A stretch of DNA of 32,908 bases, from NCBI GenBank assembly GCA_018985235.1, contig JADGIG010000044.1, positions 1-32,908 of the forward strand, written 5' to 3'. The notes under the pieces were generated by a model. It ran no database searches. It worked only from the letters and a program-made list of their open reading frames with translations, and had not been told where the DNA came from. Made by a program: the position numbers and the translations under genes. The stretch comes from Sanchytrium tribonematis (lineage: Eukaryota > Sanchytriomycota > Sanchytriomycetes > Sanchytriales > Sanchytriaceae). Below, piece by piece: positions 7,881-17,497 of the stretch; position 1 is the first letter of the stretch; the number at the start of each line of letters is the position of its first letter.

Positions 7881-9206
7881 ATGGTCACAAATGACATCAT
7901 GATTCTCGCTACATTGATATTATCGGCATTTCAACCTCATTGCTCAAATCCGAGAATTAGAAAGGAGTTTCGACAACTAAGTGACAACGAATGGAGCGAC
8001 TTGCGGGCTGCTTTTCACAAGTTGAAATACTCTGGTAGATTGACAGAGTACGCTAAGCTGCACAATCAAGAAGCCACCCATATCCATTTCACAATGGAGT
8101 TTTTGACTTGGCATCGTACTTTTTTGTGGAGTTTGGAAACTGAATTGCGGCAAGCTATTGGCAGTGATACCCTCACGATTCCATACATCGACTATGCTTA
8201 CGAAGGTGACCAGTTACAGGGCCAAATCGAACAAAGTTCAGCCTTTCAAACCAAGTTCTACGGTACTTTTTTGGAAACTTTGGATCAATGTGTCGTTGGT
8301 CAAATTTACGACTCATTTGTCATGTCTGAAGATTTCAACATGAAAAAATGTCTTTATAGACAAATGGAAGAGAGTGTCAGTGTCTCAGGATGGGCGTCAT
8401 TAGACCAAATGATCTTTACTTCCTCAAGTTATGGAGATTTCTCTGAGAATATTGAAAATTCCATTCACGGATATTGTCATTTGCGAACAGGTGGGTACAT
8501 GACCAGCATGTTTTCACCAATTGATCCAACATTCTACGCGGTTCATGGCTTTATTGATATGGCATTTCTGAGCTGGCAATACGTCCACGATGCTTTCAAT
8601 GATCAAGACAAATCCGTAGCCAGCAAGACATTTACCATCTTTGGACACACCCAGACTCATAGAGACTCGTACACTATGAAAAACCAGTGTGTTTCTTATG
8701 AAAGATATGGAAGTAGCGCGGTCAATGCCTTGCCATTGAAAAAGAGGGATGATACCAGCACGACTCCGACTTCTACAGGTTCTGAAGAAGCAGCAACAAC
8801 AGAAGCAGTCGACTTCTCTCAATATGAACAGAAACCATACAAAACTTACAGTCCAGATGAAATTAAGAGTTTCAACGACGAACTGGATACTTATTATTTG
8901 AAATTAAAGGGCATTCTCAAATCAGGTTCAGAAACAGATCTTTACAAAGAAATAGCCGGATTCCATCCAAATTCGTACATTGCTATTAACAATCATCCAT
9001 CTGATGATTTATTGGCCCAAATCGGATTAAAACCAGATATCTTTAACAAAGTGAATCAAAATTTGAATCAACAAAGACTAGCATTGGCTCAATTTGGTAA
9101 TTTTACCGTCAATGATTTATTGGCTCAAGTCACCAATTCAATGAATCCATCTTCTGGCAGCACATTACCAATGATACTGGGCATTTTATTCATTTTATTT
9201 CAATAA
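7881..9206 (+). CDS. Tyrosinase, secreted, probable GPI anchor
   Basis: Encodes 441 residues. ATG 7881 sits in GCCATGG and yields a hydrophobic leader (IMILATLILSAFQ); the frame upstream lacks an ATG. It is a type-3 copper oxidase that converts phenols to o-quinones. CuA: H61, H69 and H78, with F-L-T-W-H-R matching the tyrosinase signature. CuB: H196 and H200 (HGYCH), then H222 in D-P-T-F-Y-A-V-H-G-F-I-D, matching the second signature. The usual HH is VH here, as that signature allows. The C-terminal 200 residues are unassigned and end in a Ser-rich, hydrophobic tail (LPMILGILFILFQ) without basic residues, so surface anchoring is likely. Possible roles are melanisation or wall cross-linking. 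The stop overlaps AATAAA and lies in a 25-nt repeat shared with 11847-11871. Confidence 0.9.
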   Translation: MVTNDIMILATLILSAFQPHCSNPRIRKEFRQLSDNEWSDLRAAFHKLKYSGRLTEYAKLHNQEATHIHFTMEFLTWHRTFLWSLETELRQAIGSDTLTIPYIDYAYEGDQLQGQIEQSSAFQTKFYGTFLETLDQCVVGQIYDSFVMSEDFNMKKCLYRQMEESVSVSGWASLDQMIFTSSSYGDFSENIENSIHGYCHLRTGGYMTSMFSPIDPTFYAVHGFIDMAFLSWQYVHDAFNDQDKSVASKTFTIFGHTQTHRDSYTMKNQCVSYERYGSSAVNALPLKKRDDTSTTPTSTGSEEAATTEAVDFSQYEQKPYKTYSPDEIKSFNDELDTYYLKLKGILKSGSETDLYKEIAGFHPNSYIAINNHPSDDLLAQIGLKPDIFNKVNQNLNQQRLALAQFGNFTVNDLLAQVTNSMNPSSGSTLPMILGILFILFQ

Positions 9207-9221
9207 AAGACACTTAATTTC
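9197..9221 (+). repeat. 25-nt direct repeat, left copy (at tyrosinase stop)
   Basis: Identical over 25 nt to 11847-11871, same orientation. It contains the tyrosinase TAA (9204-9206) and AATAAA. It also holds, at 9214-9216, the reverse complement of the SET-gene stop codon found in the other copy. It flanks the LRR-B segment. Confidence 0.9.
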
Positions 9222-9291
9222 GATTAATTTAATTTACTTGCCCATCCGAAATGAAATTTATGAAATGTCATAACTAAGTTAAATAAACAGT

Positions 9292-11809
9292 TTATAACAG
9301 TTCACTGGCTCTGAACGCTGAATTTGCTGCTCTTCTCCATTTTTTCCGTTCAAATCTGGTGCAGTATGGTAACGCAATGATAAGGAATGAATTTAATATC
9401 ATTTTGACGATTGCAAACACGCTTAAATTGATAAAATCATTCAATTTATAGACGGGTTTAAAGAATGAATTTGCTAATGTGGTTTGGAAGATTTGAGATG
9501 ATGTTGCAGAAGATGTAATGGAATCCGAGTGATATACTACATCTGAAGTAGTCTTGAAAAATATTCTTCTGATCAAAATAGACTCTAAATAAATAAAATA
9601 TACGCTTGGAATCATCAATAGAGTAAGGATTAAATTCAATTTGATCAGATAATGAGATGGTTGTAGTAGTTACAGGCAATGTGTCTGTATTGACAAAGCT
9701 AGAAATACTAGACTCAGAAAGAATCAAATTTTGTTTCAAAAATGAATCTGAGTTATTTGCACAAATTTCCAAATTGGTGGCATTCAAAATTGGATTTTTA
9801 GTAATGTCACAATATTTTAGAGTATCAGGAGCAGCAATATACACATTAGAGATTGAATTATTGTATAAATACAAGAATTTTTCAGAATTTAGTTCCAACA
9901 TAGACACATTTCCACTAAAATTATTAGAATCCAATTGATTTGGTAATCCCAATACCAAAGTAATCATATTGGGTGGCAGAGTGGGTAAGACAGTGTTGAT
10001 TTTATTACTTTGTAAAAATAAATGCGCCAAACTTGTTGGAAATGGACCAGTTAGATTTGTAAATTGATTAAATGACAAATCTAAATTAATCATGCCATTT
10101 GGTATAAGTGGAATTGTGCCACTTAATTGATTATGATTCATATTTCCAACACTGATTTTGCCAAATCCTGGTAAATTGCCACTTAATTTGTTATTTTGTA
10201 CAAAAATTGAATCTGCATTTGGTGGAATATAAATTGGACCACTAAATTGATTATCATTTGCATAATAATACTTGGCATTGGGTGCTTCTGGCATCGTACC
10301 ATTAAATTTGTTGCCATTAATATAAAACTGAAGTGCATTCATAAATTTTTGAGTAATTTGGCCACTAAATTGGTTATTGTCGATTGAAATGGTACCTATA
10401 TTTGCAAAATCAGGTATGGAACCATTAATTTTGTTGTTTGTAATCGCAATAAAACTTAAATTTTGAGGTACTTGGCCAACAATATTGACAAAATTATTGT
10501 TGCTCAAAAAAAGTATTGTAAGACCTTTTGGCAATAAATCCATGTCTAAAGTGATTTCTGGTTCTATAGAGTTGAAAGAATTCCATGTAATTTCCAAGAC
10601 AATCCTTTCATAGCAATATATTTCCGACAATGAACAGCAATCTTGACTAATAGAATCAAAGTAATCAGGCTTATTAAGATCTAATTTCATTGATTTGGCG
10701 AATATTGCAAGTTGTTCGCATCCATATCCGCTCTTCGAAGGTTTATTCGTTTGACAATTGACGGGTAGATTAGATGAATTTGAAATTGGATTATTTTTTA
10801 GAATGCAATAATTGTCAATATCACCAATAGAACAGGTTCCGTCTATCACCTTTACACTTGAGACATCATTATTAGTAATATTTAAAAAGCAGTTATTCTT
10901 TAAAATGCTAACTTCGCCATAAAAATGATTGTTGGAAATATCTATATTTTGAACAGATTCCGCGGAAATCCAATTGGACATGTTGCCAGTCAAATTGTTG
11001 TTTTTAATTGTTAGTTCTATTATGTTAAAGAAACTAGGCTCAAATATCCCACTTAATCGATTATTATCCAATCTTAAAATTCCCAAATTTGAAAGATTGG
11101 GAATATTTCCGATAAATAAATTATTGCTTGCAGTCAAACTGTACAGTAATGGAGGAAATGCAGGCAGGGAACCACTTAATAAATTGTGTTGTATCGAAAT
11201 AAACAATACTTGTGTTGGAAATACTTCAATTTTTCCAGAAAATAGATTATAATCAAATGATCCAAACTGAAGCGCATCTGATAGTTTATTTGCCAATGTG
11301 CCATTAAATTGATTCTTGTCGCAATAAACTTGACTTGTACCCACCATTTTTGGTAATTTTCCACTTAATTTGTTATTTGACACTTTCATATAATCTCCAA
11401 AAAAATCAAAATTTAATTGACCAACTAAATGATTGCCACTAATAGAAAGATAGGCTAATGTTGGTGGGAATGTGACATTAGCTATTTCATTTAATCTGTT
11501 ATAGTCTATGGCAAAAAAATCAGATGGTAATTTGAAATTCAAAATTCCAGTCAACTCATTAAAACTCAGATCTAGCCTTCTCAAATTTGGCGGATACACA
11601 AGATCAGTTACATCACCATCTAAACCAAGACTTACCCAATAGATACTCTTTACTTGACCATTAGAACACTCAACACCCAAACAACAATCTACCAAGTTAG
11701 TCGCGTACATTCTAGGTTGTCGACGATCTAATCCGAGTTTTTGGGCCATTTTAATGACAATATTACAATCTGAAATGACTCCCAGAATAAAGTAGTAAAG
11801 TAAAATCAT
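9292..11809 (-). CDS. LRR-B: two-cassette LRR membrane protein, one 19-nt intron
   Basis: CDS is complement(join(9292..9584, 9604..11809)), 832 residues. ATG 11809 aligns with that of LRR-C, with a signal peptide (MILLYYFILGVIS). Two cassettes follow, each with a DC...DCC cap and plant-like LRRs (NQLSGTIP, NNKLSGNLP); the second cap is near nt 10730. Read without splicing, the frame leaves the family pattern after DDSKR. Removing the 19-nt intron gives a stalk, one membrane segment (about NLSVFAIVKMILNSFLIIALPYC) and a short basic tail. It is probably a surface recognition or adhesion protein; no cytoplasmic signalling domain is seen. It is a close paralogue of LRR-C (14956), with homology starting about 18 nt before the ATG and ending near the RFER codons. 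It therefore lacks LRR-C's TATA-like sequence. It sits between 25-nt direct repeats. Confidence 0.8.
9585..9603 (-). other. 19-nt intron in LRR-B
   Basis: Sense sequence GTATATTTTATTTATTTAG, GT...AG bounded and identical in LRR-C. Excision changes the frame so that a membrane-spanning C-terminus conserved with LRR-C follows. Confidence 0.8.
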
Positions 11810-11846
11810 GTTAAAGATCAAGCCACGCAGTTTCGAAAAGAAATAA

Positions 11847-11871
11847 ATTTCAATAAAAGACACTTAATTTC
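11847..11871 (+). repeat. 25-nt direct repeat, right copy (at SET-gene stop)
   Basis: Identical to 9197-9221. It contains the SET-gene stop (TTA at 11864-11866, TAA on the minus strand). The AATAAA it carries on the plus strand has no plus-strand gene to serve here. Confidence 0.9.
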
Positions 11872-12988
11872 CATTTATTTGACTCCATTCTGTTACTCTT
11901 TGATCCTCTTTTCCAAATCCAATCTCAATAAACACCAATAATTCAGAAATAATCTGTTTCATTTCATCACTCAATTCCATCTCCAAATCCAATATTTCAA
12001 ATGCCATTTGTGCTGCATTAAATGGCTGAATGGGATACAAATACGTATACAACCAAATTATTATGTCGTCACAAGTTTTTTGAGTAGGACACAAATCATA
12101 AATTAATCGATTTAAAGTCAAATACGTCCAATGTAAATCACCCAAATGCGATAATACTTGATCCCTCAACTCATTTAATATATTTATAGTGGCTTTAAAT
12201 GGATTCATATCCAAATCCATCACTTTATCTTCCAATTTCTTTTCAATTTCTAATAAATGATTTAAATTCATTTGACACGCACAAATCAATTGGTTCTTTG
12301 AAGGAATGACTGTTAATCCACACTGGCATTTAATCATTCTCATATCATCGATGCCACGACATCTAGCACATAAACACACAAATCCACGATCATGTAATAA
12401 TTTCTCCATTCTAAATCGACGTGGTTTTATCAATAAATCACCAGAGATATACGAAAATGTGATTTCATCTGATGCATTAATGGGTTTAATGGCTTTAAAT
12501 GTCAATTGGCCCTGTTCCCATCCCACATTACACACATTCTGAGAACAGGAATGATTGGCTTTAGATGCAAATACATACAGCGCATTATCATCTGAATTAT
12601 TAATACCATGTGCATTTAATACCCACATGGTCGCATATCTTGATGCCAAATCATGATCTTTATAATCTGTAGCATGATTTAATGCATCTACACATTCTTT
12701 GATTTTGGCAAATTTATTGGATTCTTGGAGATCCATGGTCTTGAATGCATCAATTAATCCAATTTTAGATGGATATTTTTGAATCATATTAAAGAATGAC
12801 TCTACAATGTCCCCATTCTTTGCAATTAATGCAGGTTGTTCATTTAATACAATTTCACCTATTTTAAGTGATTTAGTGGATATGAGTGAATTACCAAATG
12901 GTTTCATAGATTGTACTTTTGTATTTGGATAATGTTGACTGGCAATGTCATTTAATTTCTGCAATTGTGTATTTTGCATTTGTGTCAT
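11864..12988 (-). CDS. SET-domain protein (SMYD/Set5-like), putative lysine methyltransferase
   Basis: Encodes 374 residues from ATG 12988; the frame extends upstream without an ATG and would run into the spacer after 13032. SET hallmarks: GNSLISTKSLKIGEIVLNE at the N-terminus, NHSC near residues 145-148 and DEITFSY near 174-180, then a post-SET C-x-C-x2-C (FVCLCARC, 205-210). More Cys pairs follow (KCQCG, CACQM). The split-SET arrangement with an inserted helical part resembles SMYD/Set5 proteins, but no MYND zinc motif is visible. Expected activity is SAM-dependent methylation of lysines on histones or other proteins. It is 43 nt downstream of the secreted-protein gene and 54 nt upstream of LRR-B. 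No AATAAA follows its stop, which fits loss of its original 3' flank through the LRR-B insertion. Confidence 0.8.
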   Translation of the reverse strand: MTQMQNTQLQKLNDIASQHYPNTKVQSMKPFGNSLISTKSLKIGEIVLNEQPALIAKNGDIVESFFNMIQKYPSKIGLIDAFKTMDLQESNKFAKIKECVDALNHATDYKDHDLASRYATMWVLNAHGINNSDDNALYVFASKANHSCSQNVCNVGWEQGQLTFKAIKPINASDEITFSYISGDLLIKPRRFRMEKLLHDRGFVCLCARCRGIDDMRMIKCQCGLTVIPSKNQLICACQMNLNHLLEIEKKLEDKVMDLDMNPFKATINILNELRDQVLSHLGDLHWTYLTLNRLIYDLCPTQKTCDDIIIWLYTYLYPIQPFNAAQMAFEILDLEMELSDEMKQIISELLVFIEIGFGKEDQRVTEWSQINGN

Positions 12989-13031
12989 CCCTTGCGAAAA
13001 TGAATTTAAAAAATAAATTCTAGGTAATTTA

Positions 13032-13724
13032 TTATGGGGCGAGTCTGCGTTCAAAGTGATTTAATGTTTGAGGATGATGTCCACCTCCAGTCTCCATGCT
13101 GAGAGTTGGAAATGCCTCAAAAGCTGCAATATTTTCTGCTTGTCTTAAATCATTTAACTGAATATCCTTTTCTTGGCCTCCTAGATGCTGAATTTGAAAT
13201 TCACCTGTTCTTGCTAATCCTTCTTCATTTGAAAACTTATTAAGTCTTTGTTTTTGTTCATCTGTGGGCTGCATCTCAATTTCTGCTAATTTCTCGTTGT
13301 CTTGCTCAAATTTCGCTTGATCAAATGTGTGATATGGATCATTAAAATATTCAATGACTTTTTGGTAATTTTCTTCTTCGATATCGCGAAGATGTTCTTC
13401 CTTACCTTTGAAAATCTTGACAAGAAATTTGGATATATCAGTCTCGTGTCTATCCCATTCCTCACCATCCATTATCAATGCATTCAATTTCTGGCGAATG
13501 TACTTACTTTGATAATAATCCAACACCTTTTTTTTAAGCTGCATTATTTCCTCTCGATGTAAAATCGGCTTCTCTGATATTACTTCAGCTGGTCTGGCTG
13601 GAGATCCGCTTTCTGGGTTATCCGCAACTTGTTGACGTGAATTTGCCAATGTTGTTACCAGTTTGGGCAATCCAACAGATGTTCCAAAAAATGGTAATGA
13701 AAATAAAAGTGTCAAGTAAATCAT
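13032..13724 (-). CDS. Secreted protein of unknown function
   Basis: Encodes 230 residues. The N-terminus is hydrophobic (MIYLTLLFSLPFFG), consistent with a short signal peptide. The rest is hydrophilic and highly charged, with predicted-helical stretches (MQLKKKVLDYY, LVKIFKGKEEHL) and few or no Cys. I recognise no domain. A TATA box (TATAAATAG, minus strand, 13751-13759) lies 26 nt before the ATG, which supports this start. It is the first of three minus-strand genes at 43- and 54-nt spacing; that looks like compaction and I cannot show co-transcription. It diverges from the gene at 14052. Confidence 0.6.
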   Translation of the reverse strand: MIYLTLLFSLPFFGTSVGLPKLVTTLANSRQQVADNPESGSPARPAEVISEKPILHREEIMQLKKKVLDYYQSKYIRQKLNALIMDGEEWDRHETDISKFLVKIFKGKEEHLRDIEEENYQKVIEYFNDPYHTFDQAKFEQDNEKLAEIEMQPTDEQKQRLNKFSNEEGLARTGEFQIQHLGGQEKDIQLNDLRQAENIAAFEAFPTLSMETGGGHHPQTLNHFERRLAP

Positions 13725-13750
13725 TGTCGATAGTCTTTGCGATGTCCACT

Positions 13751-13759
13751 CTATTTATA
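13751..13759 (-). promoter_or_regulatory. TATA box of secreted protein gene
   Basis: Reads TATAAATAG on the minus strand, 26 nt before ATG 13724. A CCAATCA lies at 13832-13838 in the same divergent spacer. Confidence 0.55.
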
Positions 13760-13994
13760 GACTCTATCAGACCTAATAGCCACTCATATTCGCGATGTAG
13801 TCGTGCTATCTTTTCAATCTTTCCTAATCATCCAATCATTTAAATCGAAGCATCTGTCAAATCTAGCCTCCGAATAAATTCCTTAGGTACAACTATAGGG
13901 AAACCAAGACACCCCCTGTTACTATCTTGTGAGCCAGTCATTATTAATTGTTCAAACAGAGCCAGGCATCTCCATTTGATTCACCAAGATTGAA

Positions 13995-14004
13995 CCAATC
14001 AAAT
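13995..14004 (+). promoter_or_regulatory. CCAAT box
   Basis: CCAATCAAAT, 57 nt before ATG 14052. The same spacing (55-62 nt) separates CCAAT boxes from the ATGs of the three Cys-rich genes, which favours 14052 over the upstream ATG at 14019. Confidence 0.45.
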
Positions 14005-14051
14005 CTCAATCAAAATAAATGAAAAACCCAACAGATCTCAACTTTCTCACT

Positions 14052-14837
14052 ATGCAGTGTCTCTCATTCATGCTAATATCAGTCGTATGCGCGATGGGTA
14101 ACTATACACACCCTTCAGCGATCTGGTCTCCTAATATCCAAGGCAATGCTTCCTTTGAATATTTCAAATCCACATTTATTGTCCCTGATGTACCCTCATC
14201 CAATTGGACTAGTTTTGAATTTTATCAAGGCATTGCAGATAACAATGCAGCTGGTACTACAAGTGCCAAATTGAATTGGGGCAAACCAGCTTGTCCAGAT
14301 TCTACAAATTTAGATTATGAGCACAATTGGTGGGTATCTGCTGAGCATGAAATCCCTGCTAACTGCTCTGCTTCTGCATCAAGTAACAAAATGATTGTGC
14401 AACCAGGTATCGAATTGACCATGATTCAAGAAATCAAGGACAATCAATGGATTCAAACTATTACAGATCTATCCACTGGTAAATCCATTTCATTCACATC
14501 TGTATTGAATCCACATTATTCTGCAATGATTCGATTTGAACCTGGTGAAAATAAAAATGGAATTCAATGGAATTCAGAAGCACCTCCATTTGGCGTCAAG
14601 GATATTGAATTACATTTTAAATCCGGAGGAAATTGCAATTTTGCGGCTGCGAGTCAAAAAGATTTTGGGAGTGTGGAGTGCGATGAACCCGTTAAAGCAG
14701 ATGGAAAATGCACTATTAAAACATGCAAATTCAATGGATATAATGGATCATTTACTGGGGTGAATAGCACGTCATCAGCAAGTAGCAATATTGCTGGATT
14801 TATGGTATTTTTGACAGTTTTCATGGCATTTAAATAA
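14052..14837 (+). CDS. Secreted jelly-roll-like protein, probable GPI anchor
   Basis: Encodes 261 residues from ATG 14052 (272 if ATG 14019 is used). The later start puts the hydrophobic leader (CLSFMLISVVCAMG) at the N-terminus. The body has F-I-V-P-D-V-P, an aromatic F-E-F-Y-Q-G-I strand, LNWGKP, HNWWVSAEH, an I-V-Q-P-G stretch and a W-x-Q-x-x-x-D-x-S-T-G-K-S-like strand. This resembles secreted concanavalin-like/glutamic-peptidase-type beta sandwiches with a W-T-V-P entry motif. I cannot confirm catalytic residues, so no enzyme activity is claimed. Several N-x-S/T sites and a Ser-rich hydrophobic tail (NIAGFMVFLTVFMAFK) suggest a glycosylated, GPI-anchored surface protein. It lies just upstream of LRR-C. 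Confidence 0.55.
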   Translation: MQCLSFMLISVVCAMGNYTHPSAIWSPNIQGNASFEYFKSTFIVPDVPSSNWTSFEFYQGIADNNAAGTTSAKLNWGKPACPDSTNLDYEHNWWVSAEHEIPANCSASASSNKMIVQPGIELTMIQEIKDNQWIQTITDLSTGKSISFTSVLNPHYSAMIRFEPGENKNGIQWNSEAPPFGVKDIELHFKSGGNCNFAAASQKDFGSVECDEPVKADGKCTIKTCKFNGYNGSFTGVNSTSSASSNIAGFMVFLTVFMAFK

Positions 14838-14917
14838 ACAAAATTACCAAGGCTTTTTTGAATTAGTTTAATCCCAATGAGAGTTCATGATTTATGCAAA
14901 GATCTTGAAAATCTATC

Positions 14918-14925
14918 TATTAAAA
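14918..14925 (+). promoter_or_regulatory. TATA-like box of LRR-C
   Basis: TATTAAAA, 30 nt before ATG 14956. LRR-B's upstream homology stops before this position. Confidence 0.4.
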
Positions 14926-14955
14926 TAATGAACCAGTTGTGGCTTGATCTCAAAC

Positions 14956-17491
14956 ATGATTTTAATTTACTACTTTATTTTTGGAATTATTTCAGATTGT
15001 GATATAGTGATTAAAATGGCTCAAAAATTGGGATTAAATCATCAACAACCAAGAATGTACGCGAATATCCAAATAGATTGCTGTTTACCCTATGAAATGA
15101 CTGGAATTTGGTGTTCTGATGGACACGTCAAATACATCTTTTGGGATAGCCTCGGATTAGATGGAGATGTGACCAATCTTGAATATCCACCTAATGTGGC
15201 AGAATTTTATTTAGATAATAACAATTTAAAGGGAAGTTTAAATTTCAAGTTACCATCTGATGTATTTGTGATTGATCATAATAGATTAAGTGGTATTTTT
15301 AATGCAACTGTACCAGTGACATTAGATCGTTTATCATTTACAGATAATCAATTGGAGGGAATATTGGATTTCGATTTTCATGGAAGTGATTTGGGAGTTT
15401 CAAAAAATAAATTCACTGGCAATTTGCCACGTATGAATGCTATCACATATTTGGCATGCCAAATGAATCTGTTTAATGGTACACTGACTAATAAGCTACC
15501 AAATACACTTCAATATGGATCATTTGAGTCTAATCAATTTATTGGTGAAATTGGAGCATTTCCAACACAAGCCAGGTCTATTTCGATGCATCACAATCTA
15601 TTGAATGGTACACTACCGGCATTTCCTTCACTGCTTAATAGTTTTATTGCAAGTAATAATCTGTTTATTGGAAATATTCCATTTTTAAAGAATTTGAAGA
15701 CGTTGAAATTGGATAATAACCATTTAAATGGAATATTTGAACCTATTACCACCAATTTATTGGAATTAACAATAAAAAACAACACTTTGACTGGTAATAT
15801 GTCTAATTGGGTGTCTGCAGAATCCATTCAAAAATTAGATATCTCTGACAATCATTTTTATGGCGAAATTCGCATTTTAAAGAACAACTGCTATGTTAAT
15901 ATTACTAGCAATAATATTACGAGTGTCAAATTGATAGACGGAAGTTGTTCTGCCGGTGGGATTGACAATTATTGCAGTATTAAAAATAATCCAATTTCAA
16001 ATTTCACCAGTTTACCACTAAATTGTGAATCAAATCATGTTTTCAAAAGTGGATATGGATGCGAACAGCTTATAATGCTAGCAATATCAATGAAAATTGA
16101 TTTAATCAACCCAGAATACTTTGATTCACTGAACCAAGATTGTTGCTTATCTGCAAATATACATTGCAGCCAAGGCAGTGTCGATAAAATTCAATGGAAT
16201 TCTATTAATACTCTTGGTTTTGAAATCACTTTAGACATGGATTTATTGCCTAAAGGTCTTGCAAGTCTTTCATTGAGCAACAATAATCTTGTCAAAATGA
16301 TTGGCCAAGTACCTCAAAGTTTAAACTTTATTGAGATTTCCTACAATAAAATCAACGGGACTCTTCCTGATTGTGCAAATTTACGCACCATTTTAATCGA
16401 CCATAATCAATTTAGTGGCCAAATTACTCAAAAAGTCATCAATGCACTTCAGTTTTATATTAATGGTAACAACTTTAATGGTACGATGCCAGAAGCACCC
16501 AATGCCAAGTATTATTATGCAAATGATAATCAATTTAGTGGTGCGATTTATATTCCGCCAAATACGGATCAATTGTTTGTACAAAATAACAAATTAAGTG
16601 GCAATTTACCAGGATTTGGCAAAATAAGTTATGGAAATATGAATCATAATCAATTAAGTGGCACAATTCCACTTATACCAAATGGCATGATTAATTTAGA
16701 TTTGTCATTTAATCAATTTACAAATCTAACTGGTCCATTTCCAACCAGTTTGGAGCATTTATTTTTACAAAGTAATAAAATCAACACTATTTTACCCACT
16801 CTGCCACCCAATATGATTACTTTGGTACTTGGATTACCAAATCAATTGGATTCTAATAATTTTAGTGGAAATGTGACCATGTTGGAACTAAATTCTGATA
16901 AATTCTTGTATTTATACAATAATTCAATCTCTAATGTATATATTGCTGCTCCTAATACTCTAAAATATTGTGATATTACTAAAAATCCAAATTTAAATGC
17001 CACCAATTTGGAAAATTGTGCAAATAACTCAGATTCATTTTTGAAACAAAATTTGATTCTTTCTGAGTCTAGTATTTCTAGCTTTGTCAATACAGACACA
17101 TTGCCTGCAACCACTACAACCATCTCATTATCTGATCAAATTGAATTGAATTCTTACTCTACTGATGAATCCAAGCGTATATTTTATTTATTTAGAGTCT
17201 ATTTTGATCAGAAGAGTATTTTTCAAGACTACTTCAGATGTAGTATATCACTCGGATTCCATTAAATCGTCTAAAACATCCACCCAAATTATCCAAACCA
17301 CATTAGCAAATTCATTCTTTAAACCCGTCTATAAATTGAATGATTTTATCAATCTAAGTGTGTTTGCAATCGTCAAAATGATATTAAATTCATTACTTAT
17401 CATTGCATTACCATATTGCACCAGATTCGAAAGATCTAAAATCACCAAAATATCCACTTCATATTTCTCTGCAAATAAATCAATTTCTTGA
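14956..17491 (+). CDS. LRR-C: two-cassette LRR membrane protein, one 19-nt intron
   Basis: CDS is join(14956..17176, 17196..17491), 838 residues. A signal peptide (MILIYYFIFGIIS) is followed by two cassettes with Cys caps (SDCDIVIKMAQKLGL...DCC; second cap near nt 16060) and LRRs of the N-x-L-x-G-x-I-P type. A Ser/Thr-containing stalk, one membrane segment and a basic tail follow. Without splicing the ORF ends at ...SISLGFH before any membrane segment; excision of the 19-nt intron restores one. The post-intron frame is conserved with LRR-B: in the last roughly 110 nt before RFER, five of six differences that I count are synonymous. It is probably a surface recognition or adhesion protein. Its TGA stop lies 6 nt from the TAG stop of the convergent gene. 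Confidence 0.82.
17177..17195 (+). other. 19-nt intron in LRR-C
   Basis: GTATATTTTATTTATTTAG between AAGC and AGTC; phase 1, giving K-Q-S-I-L-I across the joint. Identical in LRR-B. Confidence 0.8.
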
Positions 17492-17497
17492 AATTTA

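Noticed and set aside
9585-9603. Programmed ribosomal frameshift instead of an intron in the LRR genes
   Set aside because: The segment is GT...AG bounded and its size and ends match the two ATPase introns, where splicing is needed to restore well-known motifs.
9657-9938. 93-residue ORF antisense to LRR-B, matched by an almost identical ORF antisense to LRR-C (16842-17123)
   Set aside because: The match only reflects nucleotide similarity of the LRR paralogues; the sense frame explains the conservation.
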